The translations under genes were made by a program, and so were the position numbers. A DNA stretch of 64,000 nt from Aphrophora alni (Eukaryota > Arthropoda > Insecta > Hemiptera > Aphrophoridae). The notes beneath the pieces were generated by a model. That model saw only the letters and a list, made by a program, of their open reading frames with translations. It made no database searches and was not told the origin of the DNA. Each line of letters starts with the position of its first letter. Within the stretch, counting starts at the first letter, position 1. Below, piece by piece: positions 36,211 through 49,787 of this stretch. Location: positions 86,390,890-86,454,889 of the forward strand of contig OY740774.1 of the NCBI GenBank assembly GCA_963513935.1, in the 5' to 3' direction.

Positions 36211-37273
36211 GATTATTTGGTAAAAAATCTAATAGGGAAAGGGGAATTAAATAGTTATAAAAAAAAACTGAAAATTATTCAGACATGTGTATAATCGAAA
36301 CATAATTTATCTTAACTACTTTTTGAAAACAAAGGTATATTTCGGTAAGGAACTCACTTTTTAAAATATTAAAGGTTTTCTAAAAATCCAAATACGTGTA
36401 GTTTTACTTAAGATATACAAGTTTTGTCTTTTAAAAATTTTCCAATGTGTGAGCAGTTTTCCCTGAAAAATACGATATTTAAAATTTGATACAGTTCTTA
36501 TTTTTTTAATATTGTTTGAAATTTTAATTTCTACTCCTACTTTTTGGACATGTTCGAATTTTTAGAATGGCTAACTTCTAAAAAATGTCTTGAGTGAAAC
36601 ATTTCTTAATTGTTGGCCAAAATATGTAAAAACTATTTGCGAATAAATTTTAAACTCTAAATAAAATCATTAATAAATTTGTTTATCTAAAGTAAATATT
36701 GGGGCGGATCCCCCTCTCCCTACTAGATTCGACTCCCGAAGTTTGACTCTAAAAAGCGATAATTTGACTAGACTCTCAAGTAAAAACACATCTTTTAAAC
36801 TACTCCGCGTTTCACAATTTCCGACATGATGTTTCCAAATGGAAGTCTCGAGTCAGAAGCTTCTAACGCCGCTTCAATAAACTTTACTTTAACGACGACA
36901 ATTAGCATCTGTCCTCGATTAAAGCAAAAGGAACCGCGCTTCGATGTTTTCCTAATAATGAGGACCGCTTTAAACCGAGGTCCAACTTTCTTCAATCTGG
37001 AAACACTGTAGTAACAAACCAGTTCCAAAACGATTGACAGTTTTTGAAATACAATTAGTGAAACAATTGTAACCAAATTGTCTGGACGGAAAGAAAGTTT
37101 GCTTCGTTAGGTGGGTTGTGTGCGCGCATATGCGTGTGTGTGACCTTGTTAAAATTGTTTAAATGTGTTGTGGACACTTTCTTTACATCATTACTTTTAC
37201 TTTCTATTTACGTACAATGATTGTGCAACATTTTCAAATACCGTTTGAGATAGTTTTCGCAGTTACATTTTTT
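36211..37273. other. No gene seen; CpG-richer patch
   Basis: 36700-37080 is less AT-rich and more CpG-rich than the flanks and has overlapping frames on both strands (93 codons minus, 61 plus). Neither has a splice context or known motif. It matches no other part of the window. Confidence 0.35.
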
Positions 37274-37475
37274 CGTTGTTGTTTAACGGTGAAAAAAGTT
37301 TGGTAATCATTCTCTTATAAAAAAAGAAGAAAAAAGCAAGTGAAATAAAGACCTCGAATACTCTAATTGCATTAGAGTCCGAGGAAAACAATATTTGGTC
37401 AAAAGAGACTCATAGAAAAAATAAAAGAGGGGGATCTAATTCAAGACTACACGAAAAAGTTGTAGATAGAAAAGG
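37274..37475 (-). mobile_element. SINE family A copy
   Basis: 'gttgttgtttaacggtg', 'gtaatcattctcttataaaa', 'gtgaaataaagacctcgaat', 'atttggtcaaaagagactca' and 'gatctaattcaagactacac' fit the inverted body. Confidence 0.75.
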
Positions 37476-37709
37476 TTTAGATAGTTATAACACAAAGTAC
37501 TGTAAACAATTACTTTTTTCAAAAACTATTATTATGGGGATATTTATTGCCTAAGACCACATCAAGGTGTCGGAAACAAAGTTTTGTACCATTGAGGACG
37601 GTAAGCGTATGCGAAATGTTAAGTTTTCAAATGGTAAATTTATTTCAGTATTTCCGAAATTCCTCTGTTTCTATATTTCCTTTTTCTTCAGGCTCTTATG
37701 CTTCAGGAC

Positions 37710-37868
37710 CCTCAGTATCTCACTTTTAGTAATTATGGGCTTGACAATCCCGAGGAAATCTACCTGGATCTACACCTTTTCCATGTAGTCCTGGGATAAA
37801 TCCGTTTATTTCACCTTTTCTACCAGGTCACTCTTGACAAACTTTTGTTGTTTTCCAAATGTAATCCT
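37710..37868 (+). mobile_element. SINE family A copy, 3' truncated
   Basis: 'ctcagtatctcac', 'gacaatcccgaggaaat', 'ctacctggatctacacc', 'ccatgtagtcctggg', 'ccaggtcactcttgacaaac'. The family 3' third is missing. It faces the opposite-strand copy 235 bases upstream. Confidence 0.7.
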
Positions 37869-39024
37869 ATTTGACATGCAAACTTTCAGGAATAAATATA
37901 ATATTACACACTTAATCGAGGAAAGCATAATTGAAGGTCTTTAAAAATTAGTGAAACCTGTTTTTGAAAAAAAAAGTTATTTGCAAATAATTCAATAAAT
38001 ACCAAAGTTTTACTAACTGTTGGAGTATTTTCCACAACCTCCATTTTTCTGAAAATATGTTCATTAGGTTATATTTTCATAATGTCTACTTGGAATTTTG
38101 TTTAATGGTTTAATTACTTAAAAATATATTTTATTCAATGCCATTAAAAACTAAAATTCTGATTGAAAATATTCAACTTAAAATTTTTATCGGACAAGTG
38201 GATAAGTTTTTTTATTAAAAAATGTAGTTTCAGAAAAGAAGATTAAAAAAATAATAAACTGTAAAAGCAGAAAAACTAAAGAAATGCACCATTTTGAAAT
38301 ATGAAACTATTTTTAACCATTTTACAACCCCCCCCATTTTGTACAACTTTGATGTATGCTTCTAAAACCATTTATATTTTACTTGAGCAATAAAATGACT
38401 CCGTCCCCATCATAAAAACAGTTTGAGAAATGTTTAATCTCTACTGAAACAATTTTCAAAATAAAATAAATTTATATTTAACTTTTAATGTGTTAATACC
38501 TAGAATGTACACCTTGGATTGATCAAAATTAAACAGTTTTAATCACTTCATTAACTATCAATTAATTAAACCTGAAAAGATATTTCAGACCATACCAGAA
38601 GTAAACAGAGATTTCTAGATTTGTAAACTGATGTCTTTACCTACACTATATCGGAGGTGAAACGCTTCACTTTTAACTTTTTCATACGTACGTATTACAT
38701 AATATAGGGAAGTTATTCTGAAGGATCAAAAATCAATGTCAAGTTCAGCATATCAATTGTATAACGAGTATTTTTAGATACGATGGTTTTAATATCAAGG
38801 TTAACGCGAGAATCCAAGCGTGTGCACAAATAAGATAAAAAATGAATCCCGTTATAATATGACAGTAAATAATAATAGTACAAGTCTCAATCAACTCCAG
38901 GGGATATTGTTCCTTAAAGAATGTTAGGATTAACCTGCATTTTAAAACAGAATTATTTCGACAATGGAAGTGTAAATTTCTGTCATTGAGAAGCAATGCA
39001 ACAGTTAAAGGGTATCCATTATGT
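37869..39024. other. No gene seen
   Basis: AT-rich. 'atatagggaagttattctga' near 38703 resembles 'agtatagggaaagttacgtg' at 29.72 kb, a minor dispersed repeat. No coding support for the 101-codon minus-strand frame at 38745-39050, which overlaps the SINE. Confidence 0.4.
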
Positions 39025-39260
39025 TTAGTAAAAAAGTACGAGCTGGGCAATCCCGAGGAAACTTAGCTAGATCTACAACTTTTTTATGTAGTCTTGGGTT
39101 AGATCTCTCTCTTTCGTCTTTTTATCAGGTCTCTCTTGATAAACTCTTGTTCTTTTCAGACCGTGGCACTATTAGAGTATTTAAGTGCTATGGTTTTTTT
39201 TTATATTCTTTTTTGTTTTATATTCCATGACTACAAAGCTGTTTTTTTCCCCCTTAAAAA
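39025..39260 (+). mobile_element. SINE family A copy
   Basis: 'gggcaatcccgaggaaactt', 'gctagatctacaac', 'tatgtagtcttgggttagat', 'caggtctctcttgataaact', 'gaccgtggcactattagagt' and a T-rich end. Among the best preserved bodies. It ends about 20 bases before the 118-bp satellite. Confidence 0.8.
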
Positions 39261-39282
39261 TAAATAAATATAATATTAACGA

Positions 39283-40204
39283 AGTCTTGCGTTGCCGTCT
39301 TGACTGAATCGCTATGTTATATTGCAAAATTATTGATTATAGAGTGACAATATAAACACTATTGAGGATGTAGTTTGCCCCCTTCCTATGTTGCTGTGTA
39401 AAATATTGCCAAGCGTCTCGACTGAACCGTTACGGTATATTGCACAATGATAGATTATATAGTGACAATATAAACACTATTGAGGATGTAATTTCCCCCT
39501 TCCTATGTTGCTGTGTAGGATATCGTCAAGCGTCTTGACTGAACCACTACGGTATATTGCACAGTGAATGATTATAGAGTGACAACATAAAAAGGATGTA
39601 GTTTCTGCCTGCCTATGTTGCTTTGTTAGATATCGTCAAGCATCTTGACTGAATCGTTACGGTATATTGCACAATGATTGATTATAGAGTGACAATATAA
39701 ACTATATTGATGATGTAGTTTTCCGCCTTCCTGTTTTTCATTGTGGATATCGTCAAGCGTCTTGACTGAATCGCTACGTTATATTGCCCAATGATTGATT
39801 AAAGAGTAACAATATATAAAACAATATTGAAGGTGTAGTTTTCCGCCCTCCTGGGTTGCAGTGTAGGATATCGTCAAGTATCTTGACTGAACCACTACGG
39901 TATATTGCACAATGAATGATTATAGAGTGACAGTATAAACACTATTGAGGATGTAGTATCCCCCTTCCTATGTTGCTGTCTAGGATATCGTCAAGTGTCT
40001 GGACTGAATCTTTACGGTATATTGAACAATGATTGATTATAGAGTGACATTATAAACACTATTGAGGATATAGTTTCCCCTTCCTATGTTGCTGTGTAGG
40101 ATATCGTCATGCGTCTGGACTGAATCGTTACTGTATATTGCACAATGATTGATTATAGAGTGACAGTATAAACGACATTGAGGATGTAGTTTTCCGTCCT
40201 CCTC
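39283..40204 (+). repeat. 118-bp satellite, about 7.8 units
   Basis: Unit landmarks: 'ggatatcgtcaagcgtcttg', 'actgaatcgttacggtatat', 'tgattatagagtgacaatat', 'aacactattgaggatgtag' and 'cccccttcctatgttgctgt'. 'attgaggatg' recurs at 39361 and 39479, giving a period of 118. Units differ from each other by several bases and small indels. No coding capacity. Single diverged units of the same sequence lie at 14.6, 40.9 and 57.7 kb. Confidence 0.92.
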
Positions 40205-40859
40205 TCAAGTCTCAGTATAGTACAATTGTCGATATTTTGATAGTCCAGTCATATATCGACGTTTAATAGTGTTTCTTTACAGTGAATAGGATTTATTAAA
40301 ACACAGGTAATTAAATTGGACAGTAAATTGTAAATCTGGTTTCTAATTATTATGATCATTAATTTAAATGTAGAGTATTAATTATCAAAGCAGTTTAGTT
40401 GCGCCATAATGTTTTCATCCTGCCGTATTCTATATCCTACGTTTTATAAACGATACAAGTTGCCATAGTTGTTAAGTCCATGCTCTATTCTAAACATATA
40501 TAATACACAATCTTATCTTTACACCCATTCCTAAGCTAATCTTAGTTTGGATAAATACCTTATTTATAATACAGCAAGACTTGAGCTGAAGGAAGCGACA
40601 TAATTGTAAGGCTAAGTATGCAGAATGCAGTAATCCTACTATAGATCAGGTCTAAGCCGTCCGATCATATTAATATTGCAGATCCCTTCTTCTTTGAAAC
40701 AACCTTAAATTGTTTTCAACTTTAGCCGCGGCTTGTAAACTTTAAACGCACATAATCCTGCGGATTTAATAATGATCGTATTTTGAAAATACTTGCTGTT
40801 ACTTAAAAAAACATACATGTTGTTACTTTAAACAAACGCTATTAAAAGTGAGAATTAAC
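40205..40859. other. No gene seen
   Basis: A splice-like 24-base segment (40282-40305, 'tttctttacag' before, 'gtaatt' after) has stops in all frames. 40630-40760 is slightly less AT-rich. Confidence 0.35.
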
Positions 40860-41075
40860 GCTGCGTTTGGGCTAACAAATGAAGACCTAATATCCACCAC
40901 CGACGCGCTTTCCCCTCTGCACTGTACTTTAAACCAAAACGAAAAACTACATCCTCAATTATTCATGTTGAAGTCACTTTATAATCAAGTGTTATGCAAT
41001 GAGGAATCTCCTATGAGTATTCAACAATGTATCTAGATGTCCTACACAACTACACAAGACGTTTATTAAACAATA
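40860..41075 (-). repeat. Family C dispersed repeat
   Basis: On the plus strand: 'gggctaacaaat', 'cccctctgcactgtactt', 'gaaaaactacatcctcaat', 'gtcactttataatcaa' and 'gatgtcctacacaacta'. The last blocks are the reverse complement of the satellite unit. It stands 650 bases from the array in inverted orientation. The 62-codon open frame here is the repeat. Confidence 0.65.
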
Positions 41076-41514
41076 GTATTGATATTTATAACAAATGCAT
41101 TGCTTCTCCACTTAATGTTTATTTTATTTCTGTGAACAGTTTGTTATATCCGTTTTCATAGCAACAAATATCCTACACGAAATATAAACTCTAAAATTCA
41201 GCACACCGTGTGATCAATGTTTTGTATTTCTATATCATGTAAAAGTTATATAGTTCAATTGGTGTAATATATTCACTTTGAAGATTGTTTTTCTGTTCCG
41301 TGTGGTGTGTTGGAATATGGGTCAATGTTTTGATATGCACAATGATTTATTTGCTTCCAAGTTGGAGGGAAAACTTTGTAATGTATAGCGTATAAACTGA
41401 GACAGTTTTGCAGTTGTTATGAACTTGTAAAGCTGTTGAGCTAGAACCATAGAAAAAGTAAAATAAGTTGTAGTTTAAAAAATAAATCTATTATAGACAA
41501 TTTAACAAAAAAAA
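41076..41514. other. No gene seen
   Basis: AT-rich, unassigned. Confidence 0.4.
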
Positions 41515-41870
41515 GTTGATGGGGCCATCATAGTACTTACCCAGCAATATTTATGCAATGTAGTAAAATCCGATTCTCTAAATGTAATACACAAAAGTTC
41601 GTTTGTTAGAGCTTTGCGGGAAATGTTTAATTTTATTGGTAAGTCAAGGAGTCTCACCTAGTAGATTATTTAAAACAGTTGTTAGACTGGTTTTCTGAAC
41701 TTTATAAATCTGTATATACTTTGTGAACGTTGGCTATGACCTCGCAGGCCTCGCAGCGTGTATAAACAATCCCTACTCACTTCGCTCGTTACAGAGGCTC
41801 AGCTATTCGTATTATCGTGACAGCAAAACTGACAGCCAATGTGTTGCCAGAACTCTTTTTTGGTTGATAG
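41515..41870 (+). repeat. Family B dispersed repeat (5' part)
   Basis: 'ggccatcatagtacttaccc', 'gcgggaaatgtttaa', 'gtcaaggagtctcacctagt', 'aaaacagttgttag' and 'cactcacttcgctcg'-type phrase 'ctactcacttcgctcgttac'. Matches the start of the 9.5-kb and 11.2-kb copies, then stops. Confidence 0.6.
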
Positions 41871-41999
41871 GTTGGCACTTTTCCCTCCTCATCTCTACTT
41901 CTGAAATAATTATTTATCACAAGTCTACCACCTCTTCATGATTAAATTATTTGAGTTGACCCCAATTATCTTTCACAAGGAAAGCTGTATTAATCTCAT

Positions 42000-42775
42000 A
42001 AGGCTCCTTCAGGGGTAGTAAGATGTTCTTAGCAATCACAAGGTATCCTAGATGGATTTACGCATTTTTTTCTTGTAGTTAAGATCCTTCCTTTCACCTT
42101 TTTCTATCTGGCCGAAAAGGCCAAGAGAGCCAATTTTTGTTCTCTTCCAATCCTGATGCTATTAGAGTATTCATGTGCTATTGTTCTTTATTTTACACTC
42201 TTTTTATAAGGTTTAATGAACTAGAGGTTTTTTTTTTCGCCGTAAACAAATTAATACAATTTTAAGATAGCCTTGTGGTGCCTTATAGGATATCTTCAAG
42301 TGTCTTGACTGAATTCTAGATGGATCTACACCCTTCTTCGTGTAATTAGATTCATGAGCTAGATCCTTTCCTTTCACCTTTTCTATCTGGTCTCTCTTGG
42401 CCAATTCTTATTCTCTTTCAACCCTGACGCTTGTATAGTATTCATGTACTAGCGGTCTTTATTTTATTCTCTTTTTATAAGGTTTCATGAGAGAGAGGTT
42501 TTTTTTTCTGTAAACAAATTAATACAATTTTAAGAGAGCCTTGTGTTACCTTACAGGATACCTTCAAGTGTCTTGAATGAATCCTAAATGGATTTTAAAA
42601 AAATGCATGTATTCTTGTGTGATATACTTCTAATTCATTTCTCCTTTTAGGTTTTTCTTGACCAACTCTTGTTCTCTTCCGACTCTGACGTTATTATAGT
42701 ATTCGAAGGTTACTTATCTTTATTTCTTCCTTTTTGTATAAGACGATCAGTTTTTCACCATCAAACAATAAGGAA
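42000..42775 (+). repeat. Tandem array of a SINE A / satellite composite, 3 units
   Basis: Three SINE A bodies follow each other with a period of about 268: 'cctagatggatttacgc' (about 42049), 'tctagatggatctacac' (about 42315) and 'cctaaatggatt' (about 42583). Between them are 'acaaattaatacaattttaa' and a piece of the 118-bp satellite, 'cttcaagtgtcttgactgaa' (about 42294) and 'ccttcaagtgtcttgaatga' (about 42562). The third body is more diverged and ends with the normal SINE 3' end near 42775. So a SINE joined to a satellite fragment was duplicated as a unit. Confidence 0.8.
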
Positions 42776-45700
42776 CAAAATACCAAAGAGTATACACGCA
42801 AGATTCCACAAATGTGTATTTTGTATTTCAGTTATAATAAAAATAGAGAGTACTTCATGATCACACTGCGTGTACACTGAATCAAATAAATGTCTATTAT
42901 ACGAACTGTTTGATAATCATTCATATTTATTTATAAAACTATTTTATATTCAAATAAACCAAACTAATAAATATATATTTGTTTGCATTTTAATTAATTT
43001 TCAAAAGATATTATTGACTGTAGAATTGCAATTCATATTCCCCGTATTAATTGAAATTGCTTTTTAACTATTTGTTTGAAAGTCGTGTTTAAACTTTATA
43101 TTTTAATAAAGTGCGCATTTCTATCGTGTAATCCATATTATTTCCACCCTCCCCTATTCTTTTTAACGTAAATTTCGATTCTTCATGTTTAATAGGGGTA
43201 TTTTGAAAATAATGGATTGAAATAAAAATTGTAAGTCCTCATCGTATAGTAATACTTGTTGATATGCATTTTATAATAAATCATTGGTAGGTAAAAGTGT
43301 GAAGCAAAAAGAGGGATGAGTTGAATATGAATTAGTAATTGAAATTACAAGGGTAGCTGGGAAAATGTCCGTTGAATAGAGGGATTTAAATAGTGTCATA
43401 TAGTTTTTTGAATAAGGAGAAATATAACACTTATGAATTATTAATAAACAGGTGAAATAACAGTATAAACGCATTGCACTGTCTTTTTCACGTACTTACA
43501 CAAAAATAAAAATAATATTCAACCCATTTCCCTGAATTTATCTATATTCTACTTATTCAAGACAAACTATTTTTTTTTTTTTTAATCAATAAACTCTTTA
43601 TGGAAATATATTTGTATAGAGTGGTTCCTTTATGGGGTTAAAAAAAGTATTGAAGCTATTTATATTTTAATTAGCTCCTGAGCTTGTGCTTCGCGTGTGC
43701 TACAATCTAGTCTTAAAAGTAAATCGTAATTATTAGTTTTCGAATTTTAAATGACGGCAGTCAAGTTTCATATTAAATTTTTGACAATTATTTCTGAAAA
43801 GTCTTTTCCCTTTTTTTTAGTTGTCTTTTGAGAATCTGGTGTGGGATATTAATATTTACATTTATTAGAGACGATTTTTAGTAAATTAGTCTTTATAGCT
43901 CCATGGACGATATATATATAACTAATAAATACAGAAGCGGTTTTAATTTGTTCGATAATAATCAATACCATTTGGGGGGGGGGGGGTCGTTAGAGACTAA
44001 ATTTTCTTAACCATTGTACTGGCAAGTATAGGAAATCGACCCACACTCCCGAACTAGTTGGCTATGTTTCACCTTTAACATTATGTATTATATGTTTCAC
44101 CTGACATTTTAACTTAGTATGTCGGCTTTCCCTAAATTTATATATATCGAAAAAACGAAAAGACTCTAGAAATGGTCAAAATTACCCATACACCAATTTC
44201 AATCAAAATCAGTTCATCTTATTTGAGGTACATAGACGACACACAGATATCTAATCTAACCTGACCTAACCTAACCTAAATTTAAGTTTATCGAAAAAGT
44301 AAAAGTCTCTAGATATTGTCAAAATTAGTCCATATTAGTTATGCTGAAGAGACTACAAACAAATATATATTCTGGAAGGGAATCTACTGCAAAGGGTTGT
44401 GTAAAACTTGGGGGAAACATTTGTAGCTTTTGAACAAGTGACTATTAAAAACAAGTTGTGGAATCTTTATAGGGTAATAGACGTAACATTTATCATAAGT
44501 TATCAATTGTAACCTACCCTTAAAAATGTGGGTTTTTGAGGGAAACAAAAGTTTTAAGTAGAACCACTACAAAGTGATAAATAATTTTAAAAAGATCATT
44601 AAATAGTGATAAAATACGGAAACCACAGATCTCTATTTTGTCTCTCTCAAAAATATCAATTGACATTTAAGGGTTTCCGCCCTCTACGAGTATGGGGTCT
44701 ATGTTTGCAAGTGTGTGTTTGTATACGTTGTAATACGCAGTGAGAAAAGAGTTATTATTATTAATTATTTTTTATTAAATTTGTCGATTATTAATTACTT
44801 TGAGGCATGTAAAAACTGCGCAGTTAGACCACCATGGAGCCATTAATTTTTATACTAAGGAACATATACATAGGTTAAGGTTCAGAATGCGCTAGTGGGG
44901 GAGCAGTACGAGCATGCAAAAAAACATCCTGTCCTTCAAGTTACCACAAGTAGATCGACAGATGGCAGCACTAAAGCTTCTAATTTCGTAGCTTCAAAGC
45001 ATACCATGGAGATTAAAAATGTATTCTGTAAAATGAATTAATAGAACCCGACACCGTTCCACGCTCTACAACACCATAGACAGATCACAGTTCACAGCCT
45101 AAATATCACTTTTTTTACTTTTGTAATGATTGTTTTTCTACTGAGCTGAATTAATTCTTAATGTAGAATAGTGTTCTATAAATTATAAAAAATTACTGAA
45201 CTAACTTTAGACAAGTGAATTATAAGTTTGTATTTAAAGAGCTTAGCGAGCAAGAAATTTCTATACAATTTGGAATTTTATTCAGAAATATTTCAATAGA
45301 CGAAACGTTCTGGGTTCTTTTTAGTCATTACTTTTTTCCAGTCTTACTTTGAAATCCGAAACGTTGAAGCGATGCATTTGTATAAACCTTTTTGTCATAA
45401 AGAGATGATGGAAAATGAATCGTCACAAGGAGATTTTCCTTCTTTTTACAAATAATAAATGAAAATAACTCGGAAAGGATTTCAAGGTTGCTCTGGGATT
45501 CATAGAATCTACTTTGAAGTAATGCATGATACTAAATCTCTCAGTGTGTTCAAGAAGAAAAGAATCTTATTTTACACTATTCTATGGTTTTCTTTTTACT
45601 CACCGATGTTCTTTCTTTATCATTTGTATTCTAAGATTTAGTTTTTGTGGCAGTATGGTTTTTTAAATATTCTATGTTCAAAATTATGAAGTAATTTTAC

Positions 45701-46739
45701 CTGTAACAAGTTTCAATAATTTAAATTTTAACTCTTGAAGAGACAATAGTTAGATTTACAATGTATTTGCATGTTCTTAAATTTCAACACCGAATATATG
45801 GAATTTTGAAAAACGCCTAAACTGTTCAAAATAATTCAAAAATAGAGTAAGGTTGAAAAGAAACTTGTAATCCCTGTATGGTTGTTATTAATTAAAATAG
45901 CTAAACTTGTTTTGCACTGTGGGGTTGCTTCTAGAAGTCCAGTATTTTCATTTCAGGGGATGGAAAGCAAGTGATGAGGAAAATATTTCAAATGAGATAT
46001 ATTGTCATAATAAGTAATTTTGAGGCGATGAAAAGAGAATAATGACACGAGGACATTTTTTTTGGATTGTCCTATTTAAAAGAGCGTTAACGTGATGTAT
46101 TAAGACAGCTGGAAAGACAATTATATCTTCCCACTTTACCCATTTAGGAATCTTCTCAGTTAGGAGGGGGTAACTCAATAAGTTCTAATTTTAAGTTTTT
46201 TACCTCTCGGAAGTTGGGGTGATTGAAATTTTCAAATGGTTTTATTCATTTAAAATACGATAATTCATTTTAAAGGGTTTAACCTCACTCTCCAAACCGA
46301 AGCCCAAAAATATTAGTTTATAAGAATAGTTTTAAAAAATAATTATTTTTTAAGATTCTTTATGTTCTCTATTTTATTTTTTTTGTCTACTAAAGCTTTT
46401 TGATTACATTATTTTCAACGGATGGACCATCTTAGGTAAATGACGTTATTTTGTTCAGAATTAAAGTAGTTATTTGTAAATAGTGTGTATAACATACGGG
46501 TTTCGAAATATTTTAGATCTAAATGTAACCATTTTAAAATGTTATAGTGAAAAATTATCATATTTTGTAGTACACTCTAAAATTACAGTATTAAGTGTTA
46601 TACTTAATGTGTTATCGACATATCAATTAGTTCTGGAGTTTTATATATTATTAAACAAAAACAGTCTAGATTTTTTTAATGTATATTCATTGCAAACTTT
46701 TTTTATTTATTTAAATCTGCAGAAACACTTCTCAAAGTT
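42776..46739. other. No gene seen; minor repeats
   Basis: A G run at about 43974-43987. The phrase 'tatcgaaaaaacgaaaagac' (44146) recurs as 'tatcgaaaaagtaaaagtct' (44289), an imperfect duplication flanking a short CCTAA tract (44254-44280). 'gcatgtaaaaactgcgcagt' with 'accatggagccattaatttt' (44805-44855) matches phrases at 50.46 and 62.27 kb. Several AT-biased frames of 60-122 codons lack any motif. Confidence 0.4.
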
Positions 46740-46860
46740 TCGCAGACTTATCGTCAAACACCCTATATACTGTAACTGTTCAGCGAGGACGTCTTTATAT
46801 GTCCTACATAACGAAGCACTTTTATTAAAATATAACATTTATACTCTTTAAAGGTGTTAT
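46740..46860 (-). repeat. Family C dispersed fragment
   Basis: 'gacgtctttatatgtcctac', 'ataacgaagcacttttatta' and 'tttatactcttta' align with 41030-41090 ('agatgtcctacacaactac', 'gtttattaaacaatag'). Weak, and only the outer part of the element. Confidence 0.35.
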
Positions 46861-47959
46861 TTAATAGTTACAAAAATATATAATATTTCCTGTGTAGAAG
46901 TATTTTTTTTTAAATTGTAGGATGAGTACTCACATCCTACACAGAACCGAAGCTACTGTTAAGTAAATTAGAGAAAGTAAATTGAACATAATGTAAGGAC
47001 ATAAAAGGATTTGTTAAAATGAATTGAAAGAGCCTCAAACCTAACGAGACTGTGGCGGTTTTATGCAAATATTTCACACGATTTCAACAGAAAATGGAGA
47101 AATGTCTACAGAAAATTACCATCCCACCTAGACTGACATTTCGTATCATTATATGTAATTTCTAAGATAGAAATCTGCAATGGAAAATAGTTACAAACGA
47201 GTATATTTCGTGATAGCTGTGGAGTTTGTAAAGATTAAATGTTTTTGTTAGGAGCCGACTCACCAGTGAGAACGTCTCAGTGACGTGACCGTCTCACCTA
47301 TGTCATAAACCAGGAAATACTCACCACAAGCTAGGTTAACAATGTTAAATTACAATTATTTGGATGACAGTATAATTAATTTAATAGCTTGGAATAATCT
47401 AATGTGATGCAATGCTAGAGATTGTCATGTTGAAGTAGGCTAAATGGTGTATCGTGTCAACGAGTAGGAAAGTCGAGTCGAGTCTGCTAATTTGGAGTTT
47501 AAATTGTTGAAATTTCACGTTTGTGCAATTAAATTAGTGTCAAGGGTTAAGTGTGGGAAATTTTACTGTGGGATCGTGGAGTCTGTTGAACTTGTTTTAG
47601 TGCAATGTGAATTTTTAAGAATGGTAAAATAAATAAAAAAACATGTTTTGCGTAATTAAATGTTATACACTATGTTCATAAAGTTATCAAATGGAATACA
47701 AATCTAAACTTTGACATTTTAGTTTGAGTGTAGAGTCTAGTTTTGTGAGACAGCTTTGTATCAACTTGTAACATGGAGAGTTGTGGAGGAGTGAACTAAA
47801 AAATCTTTAGTTGTAAGGAGGGTCGTATGATAAATGATTTTGAAGTATTCATAAGTAAACAAAATGAGGAAAGAAATTATAATGAAGGCCAGTAATATTT
47901 AAAACACATTTCAGAAAAAAAAAAATTAAAGGTAACGCCAATAATTATTGTTTCTACTA
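46861..47959. other. No gene seen
   Basis: AT-rich. A small direct/inverted cluster near 47258-47310 ('ctcaccagtgagaacgtctc') is the only local structure. Confidence 0.4.
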
Positions 47960-48720
<761 letters not shown>

Positions 48721-49617
48721 TATAAGCCTATTGATAAGTAGACAAAATGATGAATAAAAATCACAATTCATCTGAGCCATTCCAATATGGTGATCAATCA
48801 AAGTTTAAAACGCAAAGTAGTTTTTATGAAATAAGCTTGTTATTTAATTCTCCTTTTTGAGTAGGTAAGATATTCAATTTTTGAAGATTAGTTAGAAATG
48901 AAAAAAAATATCCAACTTTATAATACTTATTACTCTACTTTGATAAGAAAGACAACATTTATTACTTGTAAAGATAAATTGTAGATAAATAGTGTAAGAG
49001 GCACATCAGTAATGACGGATTTTCAAACCTAATTTTAGTTTTCTAACGTACTAAGAGCTTATCAATAGAATAGAGTTTACTGATTTTTCATCACTTTTTT
49101 CATATTGTAAATATGGCAGAAATTCAAATACAAGAATATTGAAATCACTCCAAAAATAGTGTATAATCAACAAATTTGTTTGTTGTAAACTGCTTAGCTG
49201 CTTTTATAAATATACATTTGTAGAAATTTGTTTTTAATTAGACTAGTGTTTTGTTAATGAATTTTATTGGGTTTAATTATCTTTAAAATCTTCTATCACG
49301 TGACACATCCCGTTATTACATTATTTAAATCGATTTCTCAAAACTGTATAAAATAGATATTTCTAAAAAAAATATTGTCTGCATTACTTTTTTTCAAAAT
49401 TTGGTGAAATACGAAGATTATATACAAGAATTTTAATTACAATAGATTTACGATTCAGGAGTAATTAGTTAAAAATGAATTTGAACCTTGTCCGCAGTTA
49501 TTACAAAACTTTATTTTAATTACTTATGATTTAAAGCAAGTTCATGGCAAGACTAGGGTCTCTATAAGCATATATTTTTTTAAATAAAAAAAAATTCACA
49601 AAAAAACTATACAATAA
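48721..49617. other. No gene seen
   Basis: AT-rich, unassigned. Confidence 0.4.
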
Positions 49618-49644
49618 TAACTGCCATAACAGTTATGGCAGTTA
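49618..49644. repeat. 27-base near-perfect palindrome
   Basis: 'taactgccataac' and 'gttatggcagtta' flank a single central base, a perfect 13-base inverted pair. A second inverted pair, 'ttttcacgtat' (about 49690) and 'atacgtgaaaa' (about 49767), follows. It lies just outside the duplicated block. Confidence 0.9.
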
Positions 49645-49787
49645 CTAACGGAGAGAAAACTCAGCAATAACGGTAATTACACCTTTATTTTTCACGTATA
49701 AGTAGAACTGACATTTTCGAGAGTTATGACTACGATTTTATAAATCGTAATTGATTTTATCGATTGATACGTGAAAAAGTTAGTGCG

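Noticed and set aside
36795..37076. 93-codon minus-strand frame as a gene
   Set aside because: No motif, no splice context, and the opposite strand is similarly open; the local base composition is enough to explain it.
40282..40305. Splice-bounded 24-base segment ('tttctttacag' ... 'gtaatt')
   Set aside because: Stops in all three frames, and no other evidence of transcription.
45945..46015. Acceptor-like 'tattttcatttcag' before 'gggatggaaag'
   Set aside because: No acceptable donor follows within an open frame.
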